Positions 16,152 to 25,281 of a stretch of DNA of 64,000 nucleotides are shown here, piece by piece (within the stretch, counting starts at the first letter, position 1; each line of letters starts with the position of its first letter). The notes below the pieces were generated by a model. That model was given only the letters and a program-made list of their open reading frames with translations, had not been told where the DNA came from and made no database searches. Where the stretch lies: positions 1 through 64,000 of the forward strand of contig JARGGH010000010.1 in the NCBI GenBank assembly GCA_029210945.1, in the 5' to 3' direction. The translations under genes and the position numbers were made by a program. This DNA comes from Anaerolineales bacterium (GTDB taxonomy: Bacteria; Chloroflexota; Anaerolineae; Anaerolineales; E44-bin32).

Positions 16152-18275
16152 ATGAGTGAACCAACTAATGGACGCATCCCTGAAATTCGGTTAAGGACCC
16201 TCTACGCCCTGATCGTGATCATGCTGCTCATTTTCACGGGGCGTCTGATCTACCTTCAGGTTTTCGAATACGACGCGTATATTGATCAGGCCCGGGATAA
16301 CCGCATGGACGAAGTCAGCCTCCCGGCCCCGCGCGGCGTAATCTACGATCGCAACAATTCCCTCCTGGTGCGCAACATCCCCTCCTTCAGGGTGACGATC
16401 ACGCCCGCGCTGCTCCCGGACAGCCAGGCTGAGGTCGAGGCGATCTATCTCCGCATCTCCGAACTCACTGGAGTGCCCATCGACCAGAAAGGACCACCGG
16501 CGGCACCCTGTGTCCCCGGGCGGGGTATCAGGCAACTGGTGCTTGAAGGTGATACCAACAGCCCTTATGACGCCTGGCCGGTCGCCTGTGACGTCGATGA
16601 AGACGTCGCCCGCATCTTGCGGGAGGAGCAAATCGACATGCCCGGTGTGGAAGTGACCGCCATTCCGATCCGGGATTACACGACCGGGGGATTGACATCC
16701 GCACTGATCGGTTACCTGGGCCCGATCCCGGCCGTGCTTCAAGATTATTACGAAGAGCAGGGCTTCCGCACCGATCGCGACAAGATCGGTTACGCTGGCA
16801 TCGAGGTCGGATATAACGGCCTCTATCAGGAGATCCTTGCCGGGCGGAACGGGTTGAAGAGCGTCGAACAGGATGTCGCCGGGCAGGTGCTCCGTGAAGT
16901 GGGAGAATTCAGTCAACCCACGCCTGGCAGCAGTCTGCGGCTCACTATCGATACACGTCTGCAGTCCATCGCGCGCACTGCCCTGGAGATCCGCATGGAT
17001 TTCATCCAGCGCTCAGCCGGCCTGGAGAGAGCCCCGCTGGGTGTCGTCATCGCGATGAACCCGCAGACCGGCGAGATCCTGGCGATGGTTTCTCTGCCAA
17101 CGTACGAAAACAACCGCTTTGCTCGCTTCATCCCGCAGGACTACTACCAGGAATTGGAACAGGATGATCGCGGCAACCCGCTGACCAACCATGCGATTGC
17201 CAGTGAATTCCCTCCCGGATCCACTTTTAAATTGGTAACCGCCACAGGTGCGCTCAACTCGGGCGTTATCACCCCGGAGCAAGAACTGTTCGACCCCGGA
17301 AGGATCACGATCGAGAACAAGTACTTCCCTACCGATCCGGGCAAGGCGAAGGATTTCGTCTGCTGGAAAGAAGACGGCCACGGCGACGTCGATTTCGTGC
17401 ACGGCATTGCCTATTCCTGCAATGTCTATTTCTACAAGATCGGCGGCGGCTACCAGGATGAAGTGCCCGGGGATGGCCTGGGGGTCGATGGGATCAATCT
17501 CTACGCCCCAGCCCTCGGATACGGCGCACCGCTCGGCATCGACCTGCCCGGTGAGGAGAACGGCCTGATCCCGGACCGTGATTGGAAGCGCATCAACCTC
17601 GGCGAGAACTGGTCCACCGGCGATACCTACAACACCGTCGTGGGGCAGGGATTCGTCTCCGCAACACCTTTGCAGGTGCTCACTTCGGTGGCGACGCTCG
17701 CGAATGGGGGCAAGGTTATGTGGCCGCATATCGTCCAGGAGACGCTTGACGGTGAGGGCAACATCATCGAGCGCTATGAGCCCTGTATCTTATGGGATAT
17801 CGCCGATGGTGTGATCACACCGCTGGATGAGATCGCTGCCGATTGCCCCAGCATGCCCGACGCGCTCGTGGACGTCGTCCGTGAAAGCCGGCGGGAGACA
17901 TTTAACGCCTCCCCGGATGTCGATATCCGCCCGGAGGTAATCGACCTCGTGCAGGAAGGCATGCGTCTCGTCGTGGAGGATCCAGACGGCACCGCTAATG
18001 GCTATGCGAACCTGGAATCGATCTCCTCTGCGGGCAAGACCGGTACCGGTGAATTCTGCGACCAGGTGGTTTACGATCGCGGGCTGTGCAAACCGGGTGA
18101 ATGGCCGACGCACTCATGGTATGCCGCCTACGCACCCTATGAAAACCCTGAGATCGCCGTGATCGCCTTCGTCTACTATGGCGGTGAGGGCGCCGTGACG
18201 GCTGGCCCGATTGTCAAGCAAGTGCTGGACGCGTATTTTGAACTCAAATCGATCGACATAGCCCGGGCACAATAA
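16152..18275 (+). CDS. mrdA: Penicillin-binding protein 2 (elongation transpeptidase)
   Basis: 707 aa with one N-terminal membrane anchor (about 16-36). The dimerisation domain starts at VSLPAPRGVIYDRNN. Transpeptidase motifs are all present: Ser357-x-x-Lys360 in PPGSTFK, SCN at 422-424, and KTG at 629-631. It cross-links peptidoglycan during side-wall growth together with RodA (20193-21299). Relative to typical PBP2 there are extra loops, including a cysteine-bearing insert near 115-150 (CVPGRGIRQLV) and another near 540-600. Both contain Cys residues that could form disulfides outside the membrane. Confidence 0.94.
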   Translation: MSEPTNGRIPEIRLRTLYALIVIMLLIFTGRLIYLQVFEYDAYIDQARDNRMDEVSLPAPRGVIYDRNNSLLVRNIPSFRVTITPALLPDSQAEVEAIYLRISELTGVPIDQKGPPAAPCVPGRGIRQLVLEGDTNSPYDAWPVACDVDEDVARILREEQIDMPGVEVTAIPIRDYTTGGLTSALIGYLGPIPAVLQDYYEEQGFRTDRDKIGYAGIEVGYNGLYQEILAGRNGLKSVEQDVAGQVLREVGEFSQPTPGSSLRLTIDTRLQSIARTALEIRMDFIQRSAGLERAPLGVVIAMNPQTGEILAMVSLPTYENNRFARFIPQDYYQELEQDDRGNPLTNHAIASEFPPGSTFKLVTATGALNSGVITPEQELFDPGRITIENKYFPTDPGKAKDFVCWKEDGHGDVDFVHGIAYSCNVYFYKIGGGYQDEVPGDGLGVDGINLYAPALGYGAPLGIDLPGEENGLIPDRDWKRINLGENWSTGDTYNTVVGQGFVSATPLQVLTSVATLANGGKVMWPHIVQETLDGEGNIIERYEPCILWDIADGVITPLDEIAADCPSMPDALVDVVRESRRETFNASPDVDIRPEVIDLVQEGMRLVVEDPDGTANGYANLESISSAGKTGTGEFCDQVVYDRGLCKPGEWPTHSWYAAYAPYENPEIAVIAFVYYGGEGAVTAGPIVKQVLDAYFELKSIDIARAQ

Positions 18276-18377
18276 GGCCGCCAGATCGGCTCGCTCGAAG
18301 ACCGGCAACCATTTGTACTTAACATAAATTAATAATCCCGGACCGATCCCGGTCATCTCGCCCCACATTCCCGTGCG

Positions 18378-18386
18378 TGCTATAAT
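18378..18386 (+). promoter_or_regulatory. Extended -10 promoter of the min operon
   Basis: TGC followed by TATAAT (18381-18386), 17 nt before the minC ATG. The predicted leader is about 10 nt with no Shine-Dalgarno sequence. Confidence 0.6.
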
Positions 18387-18403
18387 CGCACAGCAAATGC
18401 GTT

Positions 18404-19090
18404 ATGGACAATTCTCTGAAGATTAAAGGCATCCAGCAGGGTCTTCTGATCAGCCTGCCCGAAGGTGATTGGCCGGCTGTCAGCACAGATTTGTTGGCGG
18501 CGATCCATGAACGGGGAGATTTCTTCCGGGGGGCGCGTATCGCGCTGCAGATCGGGGACCGGGAGCTGAACGCTTCCGATCTTGGACGGCTCCGTGATGC
18601 TCTCTCAGACGAAGAGGTTGCGCTCTGGGCCGTGCTGAGCCAGAGCGAAATCACCCAACGCACGGCCGCTGACCTCGGCCTCGAGATCGAGCTGGTGCAG
18701 AGCGCGCTGGAAGATGACGACGCTGTCGAACCATTCGACACCGTGCTGCCGGGTGAGGAAGCGGTACTGGTCGAACGCACGCTGCGCTCCGGCCACAGCA
18801 TCCGCTATCACGGGCATGTGATCGTGATGGGCGATGTGAACCCCGGGGCTGAGATCATCGCCGGCGGCCATGTGATTGTCTGGGGGAAGCTGCGCGGCAC
18901 GGTGCATGCCGGCGCTGCCGGCGACCTGGCCGCAGTGGTCTGTGCGCTTGATCTGGCGCCCACCCAGCTGCGCATTGGCAGCCAGATCAGCATCTCACCG
19001 AAGAAGCGCGGGAAAGCACACCCGGAGCGCGCGTTTATCAAGGATGATCAAATAGTTGCCGAACCCTGGCGAGAGCCAGAGCGGCGTTAA
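18404..19090 (+). CDS. minC: Septum site-determining protein MinC
   Basis: 228 aa. The N-terminal ~105 residues match the MinC_N domain that antagonises FtsZ. The C-terminal beta-helix (TLRSGHSIRYHGHVIVMGDV, then NPGAEIIAGGHVIVWGKLRGTVHAG) is the hallmark that binds MinD. It begins minC-minD-minE. The start has no ribosome binding site but sits just after a strong -10. Confidence 0.94.
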   Translation: MDNSLKIKGIQQGLLISLPEGDWPAVSTDLLAAIHERGDFFRGARIALQIGDRELNASDLGRLRDALSDEEVALWAVLSQSEITQRTAADLGLEIELVQSALEDDDAVEPFDTVLPGEEAVLVERTLRSGHSIRYHGHVIVMGDVNPGAEIIAGGHVIVWGKLRGTVHAGAAGDLAAVVCALDLAPTQLRIGSQISISPKKRGKAHPERAFIKDDQIVAEPWREPERR

Positions 19091-19113
19091 GCCCAACCGG
19101 CTGGGAGTTGTAG

Positions 19114-19920
19114 ATGAGTGCCAAAATCGTAACGATAACATCCGGTAAGGGCGGCGTAGGGAAGACGACCGCGACCGCAAATCTTGGCGTCGCGCTTGCA
19201 TCCACAGGCGCCAGCGTGGTCTGCATCGATGCCGATATCGGGCTTCGCAACCTGGATGTCGTCATGGGGCTCGAAAACCGGATCGTGTATGACTTTGTTG
19301 ACGTCGTCGAGGGTCGCTGCAAACTGCGCCAGGCGATGATCCGTGATAAACGCCTGGAACAGCTCTACCTGATCCCCGCCGCCCAGACGCGCGATAAGAC
19401 GGCGGTATCACCGCAGGACATGATCCGCCTGACGGATGAACTGCGCAGCGAGTACGACTGGATCTTGATCGATTCGCCAGCGGGCATTGAGCGCGGTTTT
19501 CGCAACGCAATCGCGCCCGCCGATATCGTCCTGATCATCACCAACCCGGAAGTCTCCGCCGTACGTGATGCGGATCGGATTATCGGCTTGATCGAGGCCG
19601 AAGAAAAGGGTCCCGGCAAGTTGATCCTCAACCGCGTGAAGCCTGAAATGGTGCGCCGTGGTGATATGCTCGGGACCGAGGATATCCTCGAGATTCTGGC
19701 GATCGATCTGATCGGAATCGTACCCGAAGATGAAGCCGTCCTGGTGGCCACCAACCACGGCGTACCGGTCGCTTCGGATACTGGCTCCAGGGCCGGGAGG
19801 GCTTTCCAGAACATCGCCCGCAGACTGAACGGTGAAGAGGTGCCTTTCGAAAGCCTTGATGGCCGGGATGGCTTCTTCGGTCGAATAACTCGCATGATGA
19901 AAGCGGGAGGCGAAGGATGA
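19114..19920 (+). CDS. minD: Septum site-determining ATPase MinD
   Basis: 268 aa. The deviant Walker A GKGGVGKTT is at 11-19, followed by DADIGLRNLDVVMG and ILIDSPAGIERGF. The C-terminal amphipathic membrane-targeting helix (FFGRITRMMK) is present. MinD recruits MinC to the membrane at the poles and is released by MinE. Its stop overlaps the minE start by 4 nt (ATGA). Confidence 0.96.
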   Translation: MSAKIVTITSGKGGVGKTTATANLGVALASTGASVVCIDADIGLRNLDVVMGLENRIVYDFVDVVEGRCKLRQAMIRDKRLEQLYLIPAAQTRDKTAVSPQDMIRLTDELRSEYDWILIDSPAGIERGFRNAIAPADIVLIITNPEVSAVRDADRIIGLIEAEEKGPGKLILNRVKPEMVRRGDMLGTEDILEILAIDLIGIVPEDEAVLVATNHGVPVASDTGSRAGRAFQNIARRLNGEEVPFESLDGRDGFFGRITRMMKAGGEG

Positions 19921-20177
19921 ATTTCCTTGAAAAGGTCGGCTTAGGAAAATCCCGCAGCGCGAAAGACGCCAAGGAGCGCCTTCAACTGGTATTGATCCAT
20001 GACCGCGCTGGTCTGTCCCCCGGGCGGATCGAGGCCCTGAAGGACGACCTGATCGATGTCATCAGCAAACATGTGGAGATTGACAGAGATCTGGTCGAGA
20101 TCACGCTGACCAAGGATCGTGACCGCCAGCGGTTGGTCGCTGATATCCCACTGGCCCCACCCCGCAGACGGCGATAA
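19917..20177 (+). CDS. minE: Cell division topological specificity factor MinE
   Basis: 86 aa. The N-terminal membrane-binding and anti-MinCD part (MNFLEKVGLG, then SAKDAKERLQLVLIHDR) and the C-terminal dimer domain (LIDVISKHVEID) are clear. Its presence predicts an oscillating Min system rather than the MinJ/DivIVA type. The tail is very arginine-rich. It is coupled to minD by ATGA overlap. Confidence 0.94.
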   Translation: MNFLEKVGLGKSRSAKDAKERLQLVLIHDRAGLSPGRIEALKDDLIDVISKHVEIDRDLVEITLTKDRDRQRLVADIPLAPPRRRR

Positions 20178-20192
20178 CGCTCACCAGCATCG

Positions 20193-21299
20193 ATGCAATC
20201 GACTAGAATCTGGCGCCATTTTGATGTGTGGCTTCTTGCTGCGGTAGCCCTGCTGACCATCGCGGGCGTGGCGATGATCCAGTCTGCGATCGCAGGCAAT
20301 GAGTTCCTCATCGAACAAGATACCGTCCCCCGGCAGATCATCTACGGACTTGCCGGTTTCGTCATCCTGTTCCTGACCGCTGCGATTGATTACCGTTTGT
20401 GGTCCGCCTTGTCGCGCCTGCTCTACCTCTTCATCCTTTTCTTTCTGGCGCTAATTCCCACCGCGGGTATCGTGGGCTTCGGGTCGGCACGCTGGTTCCA
20501 GCTAGGCATCGTCACGGTCCAGCCTTCCGAACTTGCCAAGATCTTCATGATCCTGGTGATGGCTGACTACCTGGCGAAGAATCAATTCCGGCTTCACCAG
20601 ATTAAGATCGTGATGCGCAGTCTCCTGCTCATCGGCGTGCCAGCTTTGCTGGTCTTTCTCCAACCAGATCTGAGCACCGCCATAGTGCTTGGCGTGATCT
20701 GGGTCGCTCTGCTGTGGGCAGCCGGTGTGCAGCTGAAACACTTCGCCATCCTACTGGGCATCGGCATGCTCTTGCCTTTGTTCGCCTGGCCGTTTCTGGA
20801 AAACTACCAGAAGGCCCGCATCATCACATTCCTTTTCCCCGATCCTGAAGCCGGGTTCGGCGCCACATACAATGTCAACCAGGCGCTGATCGCAATCGGT
20901 TCGGGAGGTATTTTCGGACAGGGTTATGGCAGTGGAACCCAGGTCCAACTGCGCTTCTTGAAAGTCCGGCACACCGACTTCATCTTCTCGGCCACCGCGG
21001 AAGAACTTGGTTTCGTCGGCGTGATGGTGTTTATGCTTCTCTTCGCCTTCGTCATTTTCCGCTGCCTGCGCGCAGCCGGCATGGCCCGGGACCTGTACGG
21101 GGCGCTGATCTGTTACGGCGTCGCCGTTCTGCTCTTCTTCCAGGGTTTCTTCAATATCGGCGTCAATTTGAACGTCTTTCCAGTATCGGGCTTGCCGCTG
21201 CCTTTTCTTAGCTACGGAGGCTCTTCCTTGTTGACCAGCCTGCTCGCCATAGGTTTGGTCGAAAGTGTTATCCTCCGTCATAAGCAGATCGAGCTTTAG
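20193..21299 (+). CDS. rodA: Peptidoglycan polymerase RodA (SEDS family)
   Basis: 368 aa with about ten membrane segments. SEDS signatures are RWFQLGIVTVQPSELAK, the VFLQPDLSTAIV stretch with the catalytic Asp, GSGTQVQLRFLKVRHTDFIFS and GLPLPFLSYGGSS. It polymerises glycan strands with PBP2 for cell elongation. It follows minE after 15 nt, so elongation and division-site genes probably share transcription. Confidence 0.95.
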   Translation: MQSTRIWRHFDVWLLAAVALLTIAGVAMIQSAIAGNEFLIEQDTVPRQIIYGLAGFVILFLTAAIDYRLWSALSRLLYLFILFFLALIPTAGIVGFGSARWFQLGIVTVQPSELAKIFMILVMADYLAKNQFRLHQIKIVMRSLLLIGVPALLVFLQPDLSTAIVLGVIWVALLWAAGVQLKHFAILLGIGMLLPLFAWPFLENYQKARIITFLFPDPEAGFGATYNVNQALIAIGSGGIFGQGYGSGTQVQLRFLKVRHTDFIFSATAEELGFVGVMVFMLLFAFVIFRCLRAAGMARDLYGALICYGVAVLLFFQGFFNIGVNLNVFPVSGLPLPFLSYGGSSLLTSLLAIGLVESVILRHKQIEL

Positions 21300-21323
21300 C
21301 CCTAGAAAAAATCGAGGTAATCC

Positions 21324-22814
21324 ATGATGCCAACCCAACCCGCCCGTGTCCGCTTTGCGCCCTCCCCCACCGGCAGGCTTCATATCGGTGGAGCGCGCAC
21401 CGCGCTTTACGATTTCCTGTACGCCAGAAAGACAGGCGGGCAGTTCATCCTGCGCATTGAGGACACCGATCGCAAACGCTACGACCCGGAAGCCGAGCAG
21501 GAGTTCTACGAAACGCTGCGCTGGCTCGGTCTGGATTGGGATGAAGGTCCCGATATCGGCGGCCCTTTTGGCCCATACCGGCAATCAGAGCGCATGGAGA
21601 TCTACCAGGAGTACATCCTGCGACTGATCGACGCCGGGTCCGCCTACTACTGCTTCTGTTCCGCGGAGCGCCTGCAGCAAGTGCGTGAGCTGCAGCAGAA
21701 ACGGAAAGAACCGCCGCATTATGACGGACACTGCCGCACAATCCCGCCCGATGAGGCAAAGCAGCGTGTGGCGGCCGGAGAACCTTCGGTCGTGCGCTTC
21801 AAGGTGCCGCGACCCGGCCGGACGACCGCCGTCGATCTGCTGCGCGGTGAGATCGCGGTTGAAAATTCCAGCATTGACGATTACATCCTTCTGAAATCGA
21901 CCGGCATGCCGGTCTACCATTTCGCCGCAATTCTGGATGACCACCTGATGGGCATCACGCATGTTCTGCGGGGATCAGAATGGCTTCCGACATTCCCGCT
22001 GCACGTCTTGATCTACGAGGCGTTCGGCTGGGAACAGCCGGTTTGGGTGCACCTCTCGGTCCTGCTCAACCCGAGCGGGAAAGGCAAACTCAGCAAACGT
22101 CATGCAAACGCTGAAAAGAGTGGCTCCAGAGCCGTTTTCGCTCTCGACCTGCGCGAGATGGGCTACCTGCCAGAAGCCGTCCTGAACTGGATCGGGTTGA
22201 TGGGATGGTCCTACGATGACCACCAGGAATTCTTCCCGATGGACGAATTCATCTCGAAATTTTCACTGGAGAAGCTCAATCCCAGCCCGGCTGCGGTCAA
22301 TTTCAGCAAGCTCGACCACTTCAACGGGCTGCATATCCGCGCGTTAAGCACCGATGAGCTCACCAACCGGCTGGTTCCCTTCTTCGAGCAGGCTGGTTTA
22401 CCGGCCGAGCGCGAAATGATCAGCGAGATCACACCTCTCGTCCAGGAGCGGATCCGGACGCTCGATGAAGCAGTAGAAATGGCGCGCTTCTTCTTCAAGG
22501 AAGAGATCCCCGTCGACCGCGAGGATCTGATCGGGAAGAATCTGAGCACGGACGAATCCGCTCACGCGCTCGAGCAGGCTGCTGCCGTAATCGAGTCGCT
22601 GAACTCTCTCGAACAGGCACCCTTCGAGCAAGCGCTGCGGGATCTCGCCGACGATCTCGATCTTAAAGCCGGCCAGCTCTTTGGCATGCTGCGCATGGCC
22701 GTGACCGGACAGCGCGTCAGCCCGCCTCTCATCGAAAGCATGACGATCGTCGGCCGCGAGAAAGTCCTCGACCGCATACAAAAAGCCACCACGATTCTGC
22801 GCCAGTCCGGCTGA
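21324..22814 (+). CDS. gltX: Glutamyl-tRNA synthetase
   Basis: 496 aa class I synthetase. The HIGH motif reads HIGG (20-23) and the KMSKS motif reads KLSKR (in GKGKLSKRHAN). It is discriminating or non-discriminating by type; sequence reading cannot decide. A tRNA-Gln gene follows within 45 nt, and no glnS is seen here. If the organism uses the Glu-tRNA-Gln amidation route (GatCAB), this enzyme would mischarge that tRNA, which is inference. The start has GAGGT upstream; ATG 21324 and 21327 are both possible. Confidence 0.95.
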   Translation: MMPTQPARVRFAPSPTGRLHIGGARTALYDFLYARKTGGQFILRIEDTDRKRYDPEAEQEFYETLRWLGLDWDEGPDIGGPFGPYRQSERMEIYQEYILRLIDAGSAYYCFCSAERLQQVRELQQKRKEPPHYDGHCRTIPPDEAKQRVAAGEPSVVRFKVPRPGRTTAVDLLRGEIAVENSSIDDYILLKSTGMPVYHFAAILDDHLMGITHVLRGSEWLPTFPLHVLIYEAFGWEQPVWVHLSVLLNPSGKGKLSKRHANAEKSGSRAVFALDLREMGYLPEAVLNWIGLMGWSYDDHQEFFPMDEFISKFSLEKLNPSPAAVNFSKLDHFNGLHIRALSTDELTNRLVPFFEQAGLPAEREMISEITPLVQERIRTLDEAVEMARFFFKEEIPVDREDLIGKNLSTDESAHALEQAAAVIESLNSLEQAPFEQALRDLADDLDLKAGQLFGMLRMAVTGQRVSPPLIESMTIVGREKVLDRIQKATTILRQSG

Positions 22815-22817
22815 GAG

Positions 22818-22846
22818 TTTACAGCCGCGAACGGCTGTGTTAAAAT
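22818..22846 (+). promoter_or_regulatory. Promoter of tRNA-Gln
   Basis: TTTACA, 17-nt spacer, TAAAAT, placed directly after the gltX stop and about 10 nt before the tRNA. It allows independent transcription of the tRNA. Confidence 0.7.
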
Positions 22847-22856
22847 GTCCCCACGT

Positions 22857-22927
22857 TGGGGGTTCGTCTAGTGGTAGGACAGCGGTCTCTGGAACCGTAA
22901 GCCCAGGTTCGAATCCTGGACCCCCAG
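22857..22927 (+). tRNA. tRNA-Gln, anticodon CUG
   Basis: Full cloverleaf of 71 nt. The acceptor stem is TGGGGGT with ACCCCCA, discriminator G. The anticodon stem GCGGT/ACCGT closes the loop CTCTGGA, giving anticodon CTG. The T arm contains GGTTCGAATCC. CCA is not encoded. It has its own promoter and a strong terminator and lies beside gltX. Confidence 0.95.
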
Positions 22928-22931
22928 CCTG

Positions 22932-22969
22932 AAGACCACCCGCTGAGATCCTTGCGGGTGGTCTTTTCT
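22932..22969 (+). terminator. Intrinsic terminator after tRNA-Gln
   Basis: Stem AAGACCACCCGC / GCGGGTGGTCTT (22932-22943 with 22954-22965), 10-nt loop, then a T-rich tail. It begins 5 nt after the tRNA. Confidence 0.9.
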
Positions 22970-23102
22970 TTGTTATCTAGCAGCCGGCTGCGCTGCGGCA
23001 TCAATTCACAGAGCGCTCCCGAGGGACCCGGATCGATTGTGGCTATGCGAAAACTCCTGCGCGGGTTCCCGCAACGGCGACCGGCGGAGAGGATGCGCGG
23101 GA

Positions 23103-23111
23103 TGGTATAAT
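23103..23111 (+). promoter_or_regulatory. Extended -10 promoter giving a leaderless ftsY mRNA
   Basis: TGG followed by TATAAT (23106-23111). The in-frame GTG that starts the FtsY-like protein is at 23118, exactly where transcription should begin. The upstream 150 nt after the tRNA terminator holds no other recognisable element. Confidence 0.65.
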
Positions 23112-23117
23112 CCCGGC

Positions 23118-24032
23118 GTGATCCCCAATTCCTGGCAGGATGCGCTTGAGAGAACCCGCAAGACGACTTTCGGGCGCGTCGCGACCCTCCTTGGACAGAC
23201 AGATCTCACAGATAGCTTCTGGGACGAACTCGAGGCCGAGCTCATCCTTGCAGATCTGGGCTTGAAGACCACCCAATCCATCCTGGCTCCGCTCCAGCAG
23301 GAGGCGCGTGCGCAGGGATGGACCCGGGGGGCGGAGCTGCGCTCCGCTCTGCGCAATTTGCTGATCGGCATGCTCGAGGAAGGGAAACCACTCGATTTCT
23401 CCACCCAACCGGTTGTGATCATGTTGGTCGGGGTTAACGGCTCTGGCAAGACAACCAGCCTTGCAAAACTGGGCTACCGGTTGCAGCAGGACGGCCGCTC
23501 GATCCTGATCGCCGCTGCCGACACCTACCGGGCTGCCGCCACCGACCAGCTCCAACGCTGGGCGGAGCGGCTTAAGACGCAGGTCATCACGGGGCTGGCT
23601 GGCAGCGACCCGGGCGCAGTCGTATACGATGCCTGCCAGGCGGCCCAGGCTCGCGGCGTCGAGGCCCTGCTGATCGACACCTCCGGCCGGATGCACACGG
23701 AACACAATTTAATGTCCGAATTGCAGAAGATCACCCGCGTTGCCGGAAAAGTGATCAGCGGCGCGCCGCACCGTGTTTACCTGGTGCTCGATGCGACGAC
23801 GGGCCAGAATGGGCTCTCCCAGGCGCAGGTTTTCATGCAGACGATCCACATCGACGGGATCATCCTGACGAAGCTGGACGGCTCGGCCAAAGGCGGCGTT
23901 GCCGTCGCGATACAACAGCAGCTGGGTATCCCGATTGACTATGTCGGGCTGGGAGAGGGTCTTGGAGCGTTCTCCCGCTTCGACGCCCGCTCATACGTCG
24001 ATGGATTAATTGGACCCACATCCGGTGGATAA
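23118..24032 (+). CDS. ftsY: Signal recognition particle receptor FtsY
   Basis: 304 aa from GTG 23118. The frame stays open upstream to 23037, but that part is arginine/cysteine-rich and unlike the family. An N-domain helical bundle (1-95) is followed by the SRP GTPase core: G1 GVNGSGKTT (105-113), AADTYRAAA, DTSGR, and TKLDGSAKGG. The last residues (GLGEGLGAFSRFD) are the standard FtsY end. It lacks the long acidic A-domain of the E. coli protein. FtsY docks SRP-bound ribosomes at the SecYEG channel. The start codon coincides with the predicted transcription start. Confidence 0.93.
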   Translation: MIPNSWQDALERTRKTTFGRVATLLGQTDLTDSFWDELEAELILADLGLKTTQSILAPLQQEARAQGWTRGAELRSALRNLLIGMLEEGKPLDFSTQPVVIMLVGVNGSGKTTSLAKLGYRLQQDGRSILIAAADTYRAAATDQLQRWAERLKTQVITGLAGSDPGAVVYDACQAAQARGVEALLIDTSGRMHTEHNLMSELQKITRVAGKVISGAPHRVYLVLDATTGQNGLSQAQVFMQTIHIDGIILTKLDGSAKGGVAVAIQQQLGIPIDYVGLGEGLGAFSRFDARSYVDGLIGPTSGG

Positions 24033-24091
24033 CGGGGTAGAATCAATTGGGCTCCGGGAAATACCAAAGGTGGAGGCAGCCGTAGATAGGT

Positions 24092-25184
24092 ATGGAAGAT
24101 CTTAGGACTAGAGCAGAGAACATCCACGCACGGATCGAAGACCTGCTGGTGCGTCTTTGACTTCGAGACGCGTGTTTCCCAATTAGAATCCCTCCAGAAA
24201 AAAGCGGAAGCTCCATCACTCTGGGATGACCCTGACGGCGCCAAGAAGGTGATGCGGCAGTTTGCGCGCCTGAAACGGGATGTCGACTCGTGGCGGGAAC
24301 TGCGACAGCGGACACGCGATCTTGTCGAGCTGCTTGATTTAGAGGATCAATCGCTGGAAGCCGAACTTGAGAGCGAGGTGGAGTCGCTGGAAGCCGAGAT
24401 CGAACGCCGCGAAACGCACGCCCTTCTCTCCGGTGAGTACGATAACTCCAATGCGATTCTGGCGATCCATGCTGGCGCGGGCGGAACGGATTCGCAGGAT
24501 TGGGCGGCCATGCTGCAACGCATGTACCTGCGCTGGGCCGAGAATCACGACTACGATACACAAATCCTGGATCTCAGCGAGGGTGAGGAAGCGGGCATCA
24601 AGAGTGTCACGATCTCACTTGAAGGTGACTACGTCTACGGCTATCTGAAAGCGGAGAAGGGCGTTCACCGTCTGGTTCGCCTCTCACCTTTTGACTCCGC
24701 GAGCCGGCGCCACACTTCATTCGCGCTGGTGGAGGTGCTGCCAGAGGTTGAAGCCGAGGAGGATATCGATATCAACCCGAATGATCTTCGCATCGACACC
24801 TACCGTTCTGCAGGCGCAGGGGGGCAAAACGTCCAGAAAAACGAAACCGCGATCCGCATCACGCATATCCCAACCGGCGTGGTGGTAACCTGCCAGAATG
24901 AGCGCTCGCAGACGCAGAATAAGGAAAACGCCATGAAAGTGTTGAAGGCGCGGCTTCTGGAGCTCAAGGAGGCACAGCAGGCAGAAGAGTTGGCCGAGAT
25001 CAAGGGTGACCATGTGAAGGCTGAATGGGGAAGCCAGATCCGGTCCTACGTGCTGCACCCATACCAGATGGTTAAAGACCACCGCACGGATGTGGAAAGA
25101 GGCAACACACAAGCCGTCCTGGACGGCGATCTGGATCTGTTCATCGAATCCTATTTGCGCAGCACGATCGGCGAGGGAGCATAG
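24092..25184 (+). CDS. prfB: Peptide chain release factor 2 with programmed +1 frameshift
   Basis: Two reading frames join into one 363-aa RF2. Frame 1 runs from ATG 24092 for 22 codons and stops at TGA 24158-24160. The slip sequence is CTT TGA C. Shifting +1 at CTTT continues at GAC 24159 into the second frame to 25184, giving ...LLVRL-DFETRVSQLE. RF2 motifs follow: the GGQ loop (SAGAGGQNVQKNETAIR) and the stop-reading region upstream. RF2 recognises UGA and UAA, and the in-frame UGA provides autoregulation, as in E. coli. The stimulatory Shine-Dalgarno-like element before the slip is weak (GGTG only). Confidence 0.93.
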
Positions 25185-25219
25185 CAGGGCTGCCGGCTGA
25201 CCGAGAACATCGCCGCATC

Positions 25220-25248
25220 TTGTCGCGCCCATTCGTGTCTGCTATAAT
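25220..25248 (+). promoter_or_regulatory. Promoter of secG
   Basis: TTGTCG, 17-nt spacer, TATAAT (25243-25248) with TGC before the -10. It lies between prfB and secG. Confidence 0.7.
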
Positions 25249-25281
25249 CCGGCGGCTTGCGTTCGAGAGGAGATAATTACT

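Noticed and set aside
23037..23117. Upstream extension of ftsY
   Set aside because: It lies before the predicted transcription start and its Cys/Arg-rich sequence does not resemble an FtsY N-terminus.
24158..24160. Premature stop or pseudogene in prfB
   Set aside because: The stop is the conserved CTT-TGA-C programmed frameshift site, and the +1 frame continues directly into RF2.
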